Origin: Pseudomonadales bacterium
Lineage (GTDB): Bacteria > Pseudomonadota > Gammaproteobacteria > Pseudomonadales > Ketobacteraceae
DNA length: 64,000 nucleotides
Direction of reading: 5' to 3'
NCBI GenBank assembly: GCA_002701845.1
Contig: NZXG01000040.1
Location: 62,001-126,000, forward strand
The notes beneath the pieces are model-generated. The model saw nothing but the letters and a program-made list of their open reading frames with translations. It did no database searches and was not told the DNA's origin. This document shows, piece by piece, positions 1 through 9,361 of this stretch. The translations under genes were made by a program, and so were the position numbers. Numbering within the stretch: position 1 is the first letter of the stretch; each line of letters opens with the position of its first letter.

Positions 1-2
1 TG

Positions 3-218
3 CTGCTGCATTGCCTGGCCATAGAGCATTATCTGGAGCGGGGCCTGGACGATTACGACTTTCTCGGGGGGGAAGCCCGTTATAAGGGCTCCCTGGGTCA
101 GCGGCGGGAGCCATTGCAGCTGGTGAGCCTGCAGCGGCCACGGCTGACACTACGCCTGGAGCAGCTGGGCCGCCGGCTCAAGCACTGGAAATTCCGGACC
201 AAACCGGCCGGAATCTGA
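3..218 (+). CDS. C-terminal end of a GNAT/CelD-like acyltransferase (partial)
   Basis: An open frame enters from the left edge and ends at a TGA at 216-218, giving the last 71 residues. The text DYDFLGGEARYKGSL followed by a leucine- and arginine-rich helix resembles the C-terminus of GNAT-fold CelD/BcsL-like proteins often encoded beside xrtA in exopolysaccharide loci. The next gene starts 21 bases downstream on the same strand, so it probably belongs to the same transcript. The catalytic part is outside the window, so the exact acyl group and target cannot be read. Confidence 0.6.
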   Translation: MLHCLAIEHYLERGLDDYDFLGGEARYKGSLGQRREPLQLVSLQRPRLTLRLEQLGRRLKHWKFRTKPAGI

Positions 219-239
219 AGATTGGGGGCAATAACGGAT

Positions 240-1757
240 ATGGATAATCAACGGACGGCCCGCGGGCTGGCGGGGGCCGTTCTGATCTGGCTGCTGCTCT
301 GGGCGGTGGTGTTCTTCGATTCGCTGCGCAGTGCCGCCAGTGTCTGGCTGGTGAATGATACCTTCAACCACTGTTTTCTGGTGCTGCCGGCGGTGCTCTA
401 TGCCCTGTGGCAGGAGCGGGGCGGCATTCTGCAGCGGTCCCCTGGGTACTCGCTTATCGGGCTGCTGGGGGTGCTTGGGGTGATGGTGGTATACGCCCTG
501 GGCCAGGCCGCCTATATCGAATTGCTGCAGCATCTGGCCGTGTTCGGCTTACTGCCGGCGATGGCTCTGTTTCTGTTTGGCTGGCGGGTGGCGCTCACCG
601 TATGGACGCCATTGCTGTTTGTCATGTTCAGTGTGCCGGTGGGCGAGGAATTGATGCCGCAGTTCCAGGCGGTCACCGCCGATATGGCGGTGGCCATGCT
701 CAAGGTCATTGGGGTGCCGGTGCACCGCAACGGGCTGTATATCTCGGTGCCCAACGGTGATTTCGTGGTGGCGGAAGCCTGCTCCGGGGTGCGCTTCTTC
801 ATCGCCTGCGTGGTGATTGGCTGCGCCTATGCCTATTTGAGTTTTGTCACCTGGTGGCGCTCGGCCCTGTTTGTGGTATTCGCCATCGTTCTGCCCATTG
901 TTGCCAACGGTATCCGGGCTTTCGGTATCATATACATCGGTCATGCCACGGAAATGGAGCATGCCGCCGGGGCCGATCACCTGATTTACGGCTGGTTCTT
1001 TTTTGCCATCGTGGTGGTGGTGTTGATCCTGGTGGGGCACTGGTTCTCGGACGGCCAGCGCCGCTGGCGTAATACGGTCACAGAGGTGGATGCCCGCTGG
1101 CTGGGCCGGCGTCGACCACTGTTGCTGGCGGCGGCCCTGCTGCCCCTGGTGCTGGCCCTGGGGGTCAAGGCCCTGGTGGGGCAGCAGGGCAATGTACAGT
1201 TCCACCTGGAGCCGGCCGGGCTGGATCCGGTGTCGGAGCAGCGGGCCGGTGAATTGCCCTGGACTCCCCGCCTCACCGGTGCGGATCGTTACCGGGTGGG
1301 GCGCGACCCGGTTTTTGCGGTGCAGCAATATCAGGCTATATACTTTACCACTGAGCCGGGGCGGGAACTGTTGAGCTACGCCCAGCGGGTGTTTGATCTG
1401 GAGCGCTGGAGCCTGAAAAGCCAGTACAGTCAGCCGGTGGCGGGCCTGGGCACAGTGACCGTCAGCCACCTCACTGCCCTGTCCGGGCGGCAGCGGTTGC
1501 TGGCCCACTGGTATGTGGTGCCCGGGCTGGTGAGCAGCCGTGGCCCCGTGATCAAACTGCAGCAGGCGGTGAACGGGTTGCTGCTGCGCTCCTCCGGGGG
1601 CGCCCTGGTGGCGGTAAGCCTGTCGTTCCGGGGTGATCCGGAACCGGCCCGGGAGCGCCTGGCCGAGGTATTGAACGCCCGGGCGGCGGCCCTCAGCCGG
1701 CCCCGGTCAAGTGCCGGTGACTGCACCGAATTGAATGATGGGATGTGTCAGGAGTAA
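240..1757 (+). CDS. xrtA: Exosortase A with fused EpsI-like C-terminal domain
   Basis: This is a polytopic inner-membrane transpeptidase-like protein of the exosortase (EpsH) family, expected to cleave and transfer proteins that carry a PEP-CTERM tail. The N-terminal ~270 residues are hydrophobic with about eight membrane segments. The expected Cys-Arg-His residues are visible: C181 in EACSGVRFF, R226 in NGIRAFG, and a histidine at 247 in ADHLIYGW (235 is an alternative). Residues ~300-490 form a soluble EpsI-like domain, the usual layout of XrtA. I chose the ATG at 240; an in-frame TTG at 222 would add six residues. It is followed after 3 bases by an XrtA-type deacetylase, which supports the assignment. 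Its likely substrate is the PEP-CTERM protein at 14643. Confidence 0.93.
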   Translation: MDNQRTARGLAGAVLIWLLLWAVVFFDSLRSAASVWLVNDTFNHCFLVLPAVLYALWQERGGILQRSPGYSLIGLLGVLGVMVVYALGQAAYIELLQHLAVFGLLPAMALFLFGWRVALTVWTPLLFVMFSVPVGEELMPQFQAVTADMAVAMLKVIGVPVHRNGLYISVPNGDFVVAEACSGVRFFIACVVIGCAYAYLSFVTWWRSALFVVFAIVLPIVANGIRAFGIIYIGHATEMEHAAGADHLIYGWFFFAIVVVVLILVGHWFSDGQRRWRNTVTEVDARWLGRRRPLLLAAALLPLVLALGVKALVGQQGNVQFHLEPAGLDPVSEQRAGELPWTPRLTGADRYRVGRDPVFAVQQYQAIYFTTEPGRELLSYAQRVFDLERWSLKSQYSQPVAGLGTVTVSHLTALSGRQRLLAHWYVVPGLVSSRGPVIKLQQAVNGLLLRSSGGALVAVSLSFRGDPEPARERLAEVLNARAAALSRPRSSAGDCTELNDGMCQE

Positions 1758-1760
1758 CCC

Positions 1761-2585
1761 ATGCAGCATGCGATGACCATTGATGTGGAAGACTATTTCC
1801 AGGTATCGGCGTTTGAAAACCTGGTGCGCCCGGAGCAATGGGATGCCATGGCCCCCCGGGTGGAGGCCAATACCGATCGCCTGCTGCAGCTGTTCGCGGA
1901 TCATGACACCAAAGCCACTTTCTTTACCCTGGGCTGGGTGGCGGAACGGTTTCCGCAACTGGTGCGGCGTATTGTGGAGCAGGGTCATGAGCTGGCCAGC
2001 CACGGTACCATGCACCAGCGGGCCAGTGGCCAGAACCGGGAACAATTCCAGCAGGATGTGGGTGGCGCCAAGCGGTTACTGGAGGATCTGTCCGGGCAAC
2101 CGGTGTTGGGTTATCGCGCTCCCAGCTTCTCATTTACCAAGCAAAACCTGTGGGTCTACGACGTGCTGGCGGAGGAAGGCTACGTCTACAGTTCCAGTGT
2201 TTATCCAGTGGTACACGATCATTACGGCATTCCCGATGCGCCGCGCTTCCGTTACCAGACGCCGGCCGGGGTTGATGAAATTCCCCTTAGTACCTTACCG
2301 TTGATGGGCAGGAACATGCCCATTTCCGGCGGCGGTTATTTCCGTCTTTATCCCTATCTGTTCACCCGCTGGGCGGTAAGCCGGTTTATGCAGCGCGAAC
2401 AACAGCCTTATATTTTTTACCTGCATCCCTGGGAAGTAGATCCCGAGCAGCCCCGGATGGAAGGGGCCTCCGCCAAGAGCCGGTTCCGCCATTATCTGAA
2501 TCTGAAGCGGGTGGAATCCCGCTTGGGGCAGTTGCTGACGGACTTTGAATGGGGTTCCCTGGCGCGCCTGTATCAGTATCAGTGA
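1761..2585 (+). CDS. XrtA-associated polysaccharide deacetylase (NodB fold, DUF3473)
   Basis: This 274-residue carbohydrate esterase-4 type enzyme probably removes N-acetyl groups from the exopolysaccharide. Visible NodB motifs are TIDVEDYF near the N-terminus, the metal-binding HELASHGTMH (SHGxxH), and the RAPSFS strand. The C-terminal YLHPWEVDPEQPR is typical of the XrtA/PEP-CTERM deacetylase subfamily. There is no signal peptide, as is usual for this subfamily. An AGGAG at 1750-1754 lies six bases before the ATG and inside the end of xrtA, so the two are probably translated from one message. It converges on the gene ending at 2592, six bases away. Confidence 0.9.
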   Translation: MQHAMTIDVEDYFQVSAFENLVRPEQWDAMAPRVEANTDRLLQLFADHDTKATFFTLGWVAERFPQLVRRIVEQGHELASHGTMHQRASGQNREQFQQDVGGAKRLLEDLSGQPVLGYRAPSFSFTKQNLWVYDVLAEEGYVYSSSVYPVVHDHYGIPDAPRFRYQTPAGVDEIPLSTLPLMGRNMPISGGGYFRLYPYLFTRWAVSRFMQREQQPYIFYLHPWEVDPEQPRMEGASAKSRFRHYLNLKRVESRLGQLLTDFEWGSLARLYQYQ

Positions 2586-2591
2586 TTGCGG

Positions 2592-3185
2592 TCAGGCCTC
2601 GGGCCGGCGGCTTTTGATGACCTTGGCCGGGTTGCCGGCCACAATGGCGTAATCCTCCACGTCGGAAATCACCACCGCGCCCGCCGCCACCACGCATTTT
2701 TTTCCCACGTTGGCCATCACCAGGGCGCCGTTGCCGATCCAGCTGTCTTCACCGATGGTCACCTTGTCAAAACGGCCGCCCTGCTCGCGAATCGGGGTGT
2801 CCAGATCCTCAAAATTGTGCTGGCCCTTGCCACTCATAATGTGCACCCCGCTGCCCAGCAAACAGTTGGCTTCAATCCGGCAGCGGCCGATATTGCACTG
2901 GGGGCCGATGTAAACGCCCTGGTGAATTTCCGTGTCCCGCTGGGACAGCAGCACCCCAAACCCCACCAGAGCGTCGGTGCTGCAATGGGTGATCATATAG
3001 CGCAAAGCACACTTGCGCAGATAGTTGCCGAACTGGCCCGGGAACAGGCTCAGTAACTGGCTGTAACCGGCCAGCAGCCGGTCCGGATCTGCCACCGGTG
3101 CCAGCAGCCGATAGCTTAAGAACAGCGGGCTGGCCAGTACCGTAAAGCCTAATATCAGGGCCTGTTTCACTCGCTTGCGCAGCAT
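2592..3185 (-). CDS. Left-handed beta-helix (hexapeptide) acyltransferase
   Basis: This 197-residue protein resembles CatB/WcaF-type O-acetyltransferases that decorate surface polysaccharides. The N-terminal ~40 residues are hydrophobic and may touch the membrane. From about residue 85 hexapeptide-like turns appear (IGPQCNIG, IEANCLLGSG, IGEDSWIGNGALV, VVAAGAVV), ending in the standard IVAGNPAKVIK. Its ATG overlaps the TGA of the upstream glycosyltransferase by one base, so the two are almost certainly translationally coupled. The acyl donor and acceptor sugar cannot be read from the sequence. Confidence 0.85.
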   Translation of the reverse strand: MLRKRVKQALILGFTVLASPLFLSYRLLAPVADPDRLLAGYSQLLSLFPGQFGNYLRKCALRYMITHCSTDALVGFGVLLSQRDTEIHQGVYIGPQCNIGRCRIEANCLLGSGVHIMSGKGQHNFEDLDTPIREQGGRFDKVTIGEDSWIGNGALVMANVGKKCVVAAGAVVISDVEDYAIVAGNPAKVIKSRRPEA

Positions 3186-4408
3186 CAGTGAGCCTCGTGC
3201 ACGGTGGGGCGATGGAGCAGGGGTTCAAAATCCTTGAGTTTGCTGTCCCAGGAAAAATGTTCCTGAATCAGCCGCGTGGCATTATGCCCCAGGCGCTGTG
3301 CCTGTTGGGGGTGATCCACCACCCACTGCAACTGGCGGATTAAATCTTCCAGCGTGTCTGCCACCAGTACCTGTTCCCCGGGCTCACAATCTATACCCTC
3401 GCAACCCATGGGGGTGGTGATGGTGGGCAGGCCACAGGCAAAGGCCTGCAACACCTTGTTCTGAACGCCCCGGGCCAGCCGGAACGGGGCCACAAACACA
3501 TGGGCCTGATCATAGTAAGGCTGGATGTCCTCCACGAATCCGGTCACTTCAACCCCGGGGTAGCGTTGCAGCGCCTGAATCCGGGGCGAGGGATTCATGC
3601 CCGCAATGCACAACCGGGCCTCGGGGTGGGCCTGTCTAATCCGTTCCCAGGCCCCTTCCACCAGCCACAGCATGGCGTCCTCGTTCGGCAGGTAATCCAT
3701 CACTCCGGTGAACAACAGCAACGGGCCGGCTTCGGGTTTTGGCCCGGCGGCGGGCTTGAAGGCATCAGTGTCAATGCCGTTGGCGATAACCCGCAGTTTG
3801 CCCAGATCGGGGTTGCAACGCAGAAACAAATCCACTTCCGCCCGGGAGATAAACAGACAGGCATCGAAATGTTTGTGAATACGCTGCTCCAGGTGGGCGA
3901 TCAGTCGCGCTTCGCGCCGGTAAATCAGGCTCATGGGAAATGATTTCAGCGCGGCGTACTGGCGCCACTTGTCCGAATCCAGATCCATAAAATCCATCAC
4001 CAGGGTGGGCCGGTGGGGGTCCTGCAGCACCGTGGCGGAGGAGCGGAAAACATAAGCCGCCATACTGGAACTGGTGCAGACGATGGCGTCCACTGCCTGC
4101 TGCTGCAGATAGCGGTCAATATTCCGCTGCAGGGCTTTGCTGTAAAAATGACTAACACTCAATGCCTCACCCTGCAACAGGGCCAGCAGCAGCGCCTGAC
4201 GCCCGGGGGCGGGAGCCTCCAGCACCTGTTCACAGTAGCCATCCGCCAGCGCCTTCAGGTTGCGCTGATCCGCCGCGTCGGTCACCGGCGCCGCCACCAC
4301 CAGCTGGTGTCCGAGTCGATGCAGATACTCGATCTGATGAAAAGTGCGAATACGCTCTCCCTTGTTGGGGGGGAAAGGCGTACGGTGACACAGGTAGAGA
4401 ATTCTCAT
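3185..4408 (-). CDS. XrtA-associated glycosyltransferase, TIGR03087-like (GT4 fold)
   Basis: This 407-residue GT-B protein begins MRILYLCHRTPFPPNKGERI, the signature opening of the PEP-CTERM/XrtA glycosyltransferase family often called stp1. The C-terminal half has the GT4 donor-binding features (LLFTGVMDYLPNEDAM, VEVTGFVEDI, VFVAPFRLARGVQNKVLQAF). It is expected to act on the cytoplasmic face during repeat-unit assembly. It is the first gene of a two-gene minus-strand unit with the acyltransferase and is divergent from the RIFT-barrel gene at 4645 across 236 bases. The sugar specificity is unknown. Confidence 0.88.
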   Translation of the reverse strand: MRILYLCHRTPFPPNKGERIRTFHQIEYLHRLGHQLVVAAPVTDAADQRNLKALADGYCEQVLEAPAPGRQALLLALLQGEALSVSHFYSKALQRNIDRYLQQQAVDAIVCTSSSMAAYVFRSSATVLQDPHRPTLVMDFMDLDSDKWRQYAALKSFPMSLIYRREARLIAHLEQRIHKHFDACLFISRAEVDLFLRCNPDLGKLRVIANGIDTDAFKPAAGPKPEAGPLLLFTGVMDYLPNEDAMLWLVEGAWERIRQAHPEARLCIAGMNPSPRIQALQRYPGVEVTGFVEDIQPYYDQAHVFVAPFRLARGVQNKVLQAFACGLPTITTPMGCEGIDCEPGEQVLVADTLEDLIRQLQWVVDHPQQAQRLGHNATRLIQEHFSWDSKLKDFEPLLHRPTVHEAH

Positions 4409-4644
4409 TATGGTCAGGCTGTGTTTTGAGAGGCTTGTTAGTGTGCCAACATCGTCGATACATTAAAAGTCCCGCGGAAGTGTCATTATTGCCGCTCAAA
4501 TGCCTGCTAGAATCGGTATACTGGCACCCTGCAATGGCATGAGGCCGGTGGCAAGGGTTGGGGTCACCGTTGCGTTGCCGGTCACTGCCGCAGGCCGCAC
4601 ACCATTCAGCTGCCACTTTTTTCATTGGGGAATCCACAGCGTTC
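4409..4644. other. Divergent intergenic region
   Basis: These 236 bases separate the minus-strand glycosyltransferase from the plus-strand seven-gene run and should hold both promoters. A TATACT hexamer at 4517-4522 could be a plus-strand -10, but no good -35 sits at the right distance. No small gene or repeat was recognised. Confidence 0.4.
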
Positions 4645-7269
4645 ATGAAACTTGTCGATATCATCGTTCGAGAGCAGGCCGGAATTGATCGCTATGAACA
4701 ACCGATCCGCTTCGGCGTACCGGTAGCGGCCGGCGAGCTGCCCCATGGGGCGCTGCTCTGGGTGCGGGATGGTGATGAGGTGCTGCCGGTGGATACCCGG
4801 GCCACGCAATACTGGCCCGATGGCAGCGTGCGCTGGTGTCTGCTGGATGTCGCGCTGAACCTGGCGGCGAAACAGGAGAAGCGCCTTACCCTGACTGTGG
4901 CGGAGCCACCTGCCGCGGCCAGCCGGATTCGGGTGGAAGAGGCCACTGCCGGGGTGTTCAGGGTAATCACCGATGCCGGCGTCATGGTGGTGGACAGCCA
5001 GCTTTTCCAGCTCGAACTGGGCACTGGCGCCGTGCTGCGCGGGCCCCGCTTGACCCTGCCAGTCCCCGCGGACCCGGCGGGTGAAGCGCTGACGGTGACC
5101 CCCTGTGTCGAACAGGCATCCTGGGATGCGCGGGCCTCCCAGGTTAGTGTGCGGTTGCAGCTCAGCGGTCGCTACAACACGGCGGACGGGGTTGAGCTGT
5201 GCCGCTTTGAAGCGGAACTGATGTTCGGTGCCGACGGCCGCTCGCTGCACTGGGCATTCACCCTGCATAATCCCAGAGCCGCCACTCACCCCGGTGGACT
5301 GTGGGACCTGGGTGACCCGGCCTCGCTGAATTTCACCAGCCTGGTGTTACCCCTGGCCCATTCCGGATCAGGGCAGATACAGCTGGCCGCGGATGCCCCC
5401 TGGCTGCCCGTAACCAGGGATCTTAACCTGTACCAGGCCTCCAGCGGCGGGGCGCACTGGAATCATCGCAATCATGTGGATGCCAGTGGTCAGGTACGGT
5501 TACCGTTCCAGGGCTACCGCCTGGCCCTTGATGGGCGCGACGACAGTGGTACCCGGGCGGACCCGGTGCTGCTGTTTGACGACGGTCTGATGCTGTATCC
5601 GGAGCGCTTCTGGCAGAACTTCCCGAAGGCGGTGCGTATGGACGGGGGCGGGGCGGAGTTTGCCTTATGGCCTGATTGCGCTGATTATCACCATGAGCTG
5701 CAACCGGGGGAGCGCAAGACCCATCGCCTGCGGTTGCAGCTGGGGGCCGATCCGTCCTGGAGCCAGGTCCTGCGTTGTCCCCCCCAGGTGGTCATTCCAG
5801 CGGAGTATATTGCCGCAAGCCGGGCCCTCAATCATTTCAGTGGCAAGCCGGAGCCGGTGGCGCGATTGATTGACACCGGCCTGGATCAGCACCAGGGGTT
5901 TCTCGCCAAGCGGGAGCTGATCGATGAGTACGGCTGGCGCAACTTCGGTGACATCTTTGCCGATCATGAAAGTCTCTATCTGCCGCCGGGCGAGATGTTT
6001 ATCTCTCACTATAATAATCAATACGATCCAATTTACGGCTTTATCCGCCAGTATTTGCTTAGCGGTGACCCGCGCTGGTGGCAGTTGGCGGAGGAATTGG
6101 CCTGGCATGTCATCGATATCGATATTTACAGCACGCAGGAAGACCGGGTGGAGTACAACGGTGGCCTGTTCTGGCACACCGATCATTATGTGGATGCCTT
6201 CACCGCCAGCCACCGCACCTATTCGCGGCATCAACAAGCGAATGGCGAAGCCATGACTCAGGGTGGGGGCCCGGGGGCGGAACACTGTTATACCCATGGC
6301 CTGATGCTGTACCACTGCCTCACCGGCAATGCCAGGGCGCGGGAAGCCGTGCTGCAATTGACCCACTGGATCACCCATTTTTACGAGGGCAGCGGCACGG
6401 TTCTGGAAACGGTGCTGGACATCCGCAGCCGGATACTGCCCCGGGTCCGCCATGCCGCCGACCCCGGGCGCATACTCGATCACCGCTATCCACTGAATCG
6501 TGGTGTGGGCAACTACATAATGGCATTGCTGGACAGCCTGGCGCTGACCAATGACCGGCGCTATCTGCAGCAGGCGGAAACGGTCATCAGCGGCACCTTC
6601 AGCCCGGAGGATGATATTGCGGACCGGCAGTTGGACGCGGTGGAGGAAACCTGGTTTTACAGCATTTTTTTGCAGGCGGTTACCCGTTACCTGGAGATCA
6701 AGGTTTTATATCAGGAGCAGTCCACGCCAGCCTATCAATTCGCACTGCGTGGCTTTATGAAGTACGCGCTGTGGATGTGTGAGCACGAACAACCCTACCT
6801 GCAGCGGCCGGATATCCTGGATTACCCGAACGACACCTGGGCGGCCCAGGATCTGCGCAAGGCCTTTCTGCTGGCCTATGCCGCCGGCTATTGCGACGAT
6901 CCAACCCAACGCCAGCGGCTGCAACAACGGGCGGATGAGTTTTACTATTATGTGGTGGATACCCTGGGGCAAAGCGATACTCTGCATTACGCTCGGATTC
7001 AGGCCATTCTGATGCAGAATGAGGGAGCCTGGGGTTACTGGCGCCAGCAGCAGCCCCGCCCCGCGGACACCGCCACCATGGAGTTTAAGGAGCGCGCGCC
7101 CTATCAATCCCGCCACCGGATTCTGCTGGCGGCGTTGCGGCAACTGATGCGCCAGATGTTGCGATTTTCCCTGCGTCGGGAACTGACCTGGCTGGGACAC
7201 CGTCATGGGGGGATCGCCAGGTTGCAACGCCGGCTCTACCACCGCGGCACCGGCAAAGGGGTTGGTTGA
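4645..7269 (+). CDS. RIFT-barrel / exo-rhamnogalacturonan-lyase-like (YetA/PcRGLX family) protein
   Basis: This 874-residue protein has an N-terminal region resembling the PcRGLX/YetA RIFT barrel (RFGVPVAAGELPHGALLW, TQYWPDGSVRWCLLDV), a middle beta region, and from about residue 400 a helical toroid-like domain with conserved aromatic and histidine segments (GGLFWHTDHYVDAFTASHRT, GGGPGAEHCYTHGL). Characterised relatives are exo-acting rhamnogalacturonan lyases; activity here is inference. No signal peptide is visible from the ATG at 4645 or from an upstream in-frame TTG at 4558, which is odd for a polysaccharide lyase. It leads a tightly packed run with glycosyltransferases and its stop overlaps the next start, so a role in polymer turnover or quality control is plausible. 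Confidence 0.7.
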   Translation: MKLVDIIVREQAGIDRYEQPIRFGVPVAAGELPHGALLWVRDGDEVLPVDTRATQYWPDGSVRWCLLDVALNLAAKQEKRLTLTVAEPPAAASRIRVEEATAGVFRVITDAGVMVVDSQLFQLELGTGAVLRGPRLTLPVPADPAGEALTVTPCVEQASWDARASQVSVRLQLSGRYNTADGVELCRFEAELMFGADGRSLHWAFTLHNPRAATHPGGLWDLGDPASLNFTSLVLPLAHSGSGQIQLAADAPWLPVTRDLNLYQASSGGAHWNHRNHVDASGQVRLPFQGYRLALDGRDDSGTRADPVLLFDDGLMLYPERFWQNFPKAVRMDGGGAEFALWPDCADYHHELQPGERKTHRLRLQLGADPSWSQVLRCPPQVVIPAEYIAASRALNHFSGKPEPVARLIDTGLDQHQGFLAKRELIDEYGWRNFGDIFADHESLYLPPGEMFISHYNNQYDPIYGFIRQYLLSGDPRWWQLAEELAWHVIDIDIYSTQEDRVEYNGGLFWHTDHYVDAFTASHRTYSRHQQANGEAMTQGGGPGAEHCYTHGLMLYHCLTGNARAREAVLQLTHWITHFYEGSGTVLETVLDIRSRILPRVRHAADPGRILDHRYPLNRGVGNYIMALLDSLALTNDRRYLQQAETVISGTFSPEDDIADRQLDAVEETWFYSIFLQAVTRYLEIKVLYQEQSTPAYQFALRGFMKYALWMCEHEQPYLQRPDILDYPNDTWAAQDLRKAFLLAYAAGYCDDPTQRQRLQQRADEFYYYVVDTLGQSDTLHYARIQAILMQNEGAWGYWRQQQPRPADTATMEFKERAPYQSRHRILLAALRQLMRQMLRFSLRRELTWLGHRHGGIARLQRRLYHRGTGKGVG

Positions 7270-8222
7270 TGACGGTTCTGGTGTCGTTCATTATCCCCCA
7301 CAAGGGCCGGGAGACCATGCTGGCCCGGACGCTGCAGTCCATTGCCGCCCAGGATTTTGATCCCGCGCAAGTGGAAGTGATTCTGGTCACCCAGAACGAA
7401 AAGTTGCGGCCCGATACCTGTCCGGACCCGGCATTGCTTCCCGTGGTGACCCTGCACCGGCCGCCCTCCGATACCATTTCCGCGTTGCGCAATCACGGGG
7501 CGCGTCAGGCCCGGGGAGAGTATCTGGCCTTTCTGGATGCGGACGTGCAGCTGTCGCCCAATTGGATCACGGCCATGCTGCAGTCGTTACAGGCGGACGG
7601 CAACCGGGTGCTGGTGAGCGCCGTGCAGCAGTGCGCTGCGGATGCACCACCCCTGGAACAGCTGCGCACCCTTATGAGTAACGCCGCCACCGATTGCAAT
7701 GTGCGGTTTCTGCCGGGCCGCAATCTGTTTTTGCGGGCCCGCACCTTTGCCAGGGTGGGCGGGTTTCCGGAGCATCTGGTCACCTGCGAGGACTACTATT
7801 TTACCGATCAGGTCCACGACCTGGGGGATCTTTACTACACCTCCGCCGCCAGCTATGTACATCTGGGCGAAGACAAAGAATACCGGGAGATGTTCAAGAA
7901 AGAGATCTGGCGCGGGCAGTCCAACCTGCAATCTATTCGGGGCCGCAGGATACCCCTCAGTGAATGGCCCAGCTTTCTGGTGCCGGTATGGATACTGTTA
8001 TTCGCGCTGGTCACGCTGTTGGCCCTGGTGCTGGGGCGCGGCACGGTCGCGGTTATGGCGCTGCTGTTATTGCTGTTGCCGATCCTGTTGTACAGCCTGC
8101 GGCTGAAGCGGCTGGCCGGAAACCGGGTGGGCTGGTGGCCGATCCTGAAGTTTTATCTGCTTTATTTTCCTGCCCGGATCATAGGTACTTATTATGGTCT
8201 TTGGGCTGTGGTCAGAATATAG
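7269..8222 (+). CDS. GT2 glycosyltransferase with C-terminal membrane segments
   Basis: This 317-residue protein has a GT-A fold. It begins with the GT2 strand VLVSFIIPHKGRETMLARTL, and YLAFLDADVQLSPNW supplies the DxD-like metal site. Residues ~235-275 are strongly hydrophobic (VPVWILLFALVTLLALVLG and the following stretch), consistent with an inner-membrane anchor. The ATG at 7269 overlaps the TGA of the preceding gene (7267-7269). It probably adds one sugar to a lipid-linked intermediate at the cytoplasmic face; donor and linkage are not readable. Confidence 0.85.
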   Translation: MTVLVSFIIPHKGRETMLARTLQSIAAQDFDPAQVEVILVTQNEKLRPDTCPDPALLPVVTLHRPPSDTISALRNHGARQARGEYLAFLDADVQLSPNWITAMLQSLQADGNRVLVSAVQQCAADAPPLEQLRTLMSNAATDCNVRFLPGRNLFLRARTFARVGGFPEHLVTCEDYYFTDQVHDLGDLYYTSAASYVHLGEDKEYREMFKKEIWRGQSNLQSIRGRRIPLSEWPSFLVPVWILLFALVTLLALVLGRGTVAVMALLLLLLPILLYSLRLKRLAGNRVGWWPILKFYLLYFPARIIGTYYGLWAVVRI

Positions 8223-8234
8223 GTTAAGTTGCCC

Positions 8235-9356
8235 ATGGCTGAAACAATCAAAGTGCTCCAGCTTATCTGTCCCACCGGCTTCTATGGGGCCGAGCGTTGG
8301 ATTCTGACCCTGGCCAAAAATCTGGATCCCACCCTGGTGCAATGCGATCTGGCAGTGACCGTGGAACCGGGCATGGCCGAACTGGAAGTGGAAAAGCAGT
8401 ACCGCAACCATGGCGGTACCACCCACCAGTTACCCATGGCGGGACGCTTCGATGTGGGGGTGATCGGTCAGTTGCGCACACTGATTCGGGAGCAGGGCTA
8501 CCAGATTATTCACACCCACGGCTACAAGTCGGATATTCTCGGCCTGATTGCCGCGCGGCTCACCGGTATCACCGCCATTGCCACTCCGCACGGGTTTGAA
8601 AATGCCGATGACTGGAAACTGAGGGCTTATATCGGTTTGGGTAACCAGTTCCTGAAGTGGTTTGATCGGGTGGTGCCCCTGTCCAAACAATTGTGCGAGG
8701 ACGTGGCTGCGATTGGAGTCAAACCCCGTAAAGTGCTTTATATCCAGAACGGGGTGGATCTGGAGGAAGTGGAAACCGTGCGCGACAGCAGTGATGTGGC
8801 CCCCAAAACCGGCAAGCGGGTGGGATTCATCGGGCAGATGATCAGTCGCAAGAATCTGCACGACCTGCTGGCGGTGTTTGATACGCTGGCGCAACGGCAT
8901 CCGGACCTGGAGTTGAAACTGTTGGGGGACGGCGATCAGCGGCCCGAGCTGGAAGCCTATGCCAAGACCCTGAAATCCAGCGACCGCATTGAATTTCTGG
9001 GGTTTCGGGATGACCGTCTGCTGTGGCTGAAAAGCTTTGACCTGTTTGCCATGACCTCCTCCCTGGAGGGCATCCCCCGGTGCCTGATGGAAACCATGGC
9101 CATGGGGGTTCCGGTGGCCGCCTATGACATTCCCGGCATCGACCAACTGGTGCATCACCCGCAAACCGGCCTGTTGGCGCCCTTCGGCGATCAGCAGCAA
9201 CTGGCGGCACACTGGGAGGCTTTATTGTATGATGAGGAACAGGCGGCAAAGGTCAGGCAGGCGGCCCGCGCTTATGTGATGGATCACTTCTCCGGCCGGC
9301 GCATGGCGGAGGAGTACCGGTGTCTGTTTCAGGAAGTGGTGCAGCACGGAGGTTGA
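8235..9356 (+). CDS. GT4 glycosyltransferase
   Basis: This 373-residue GT-B enzyme has an N-terminal acceptor domain (VLQLICPTGFYGAERWILTL, IIHTHGYKSDILG) and a C-terminal donor domain (VGFIGQMISRKNLHDLL, LKLLGDGDQRPELE, TSSLEGIPRCLMETMAMGVP). The E-x7-E element of retaining GT4 enzymes is present in the last segment. The ATG at 8235 is preferred over an in-frame TTG six bases upstream. It sits 12 bases after the GT2 gene and overlaps the ribosome-binding area of the next gene, so it is co-transcribed with the assembly run. Confidence 0.87.
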   Translation: MAETIKVLQLICPTGFYGAERWILTLAKNLDPTLVQCDLAVTVEPGMAELEVEKQYRNHGGTTHQLPMAGRFDVGVIGQLRTLIREQGYQIIHTHGYKSDILGLIAARLTGITAIATPHGFENADDWKLRAYIGLGNQFLKWFDRVVPLSKQLCEDVAAIGVKPRKVLYIQNGVDLEEVETVRDSSDVAPKTGKRVGFIGQMISRKNLHDLLAVFDTLAQRHPDLELKLLGDGDQRPELEAYAKTLKSSDRIEFLGFRDDRLLWLKSFDLFAMTSSLEGIPRCLMETMAMGVPVAAYDIPGIDQLVHHPQTGLLAPFGDQQQLAAHWEALLYDEEQAAKVRQAARAYVMDHFSGRRMAEEYRCLFQEVVQHGG

Positions 9357-9361
9357 GCGTT

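Noticed and set aside
4433-4455. Minus-strand TTGGCAC before the TIGR03087-like gene as a sigma-54 site
   Set aside because: The -24 half is good, but the nearest GC is 11 bases away and the -12 half lacks TTGC.
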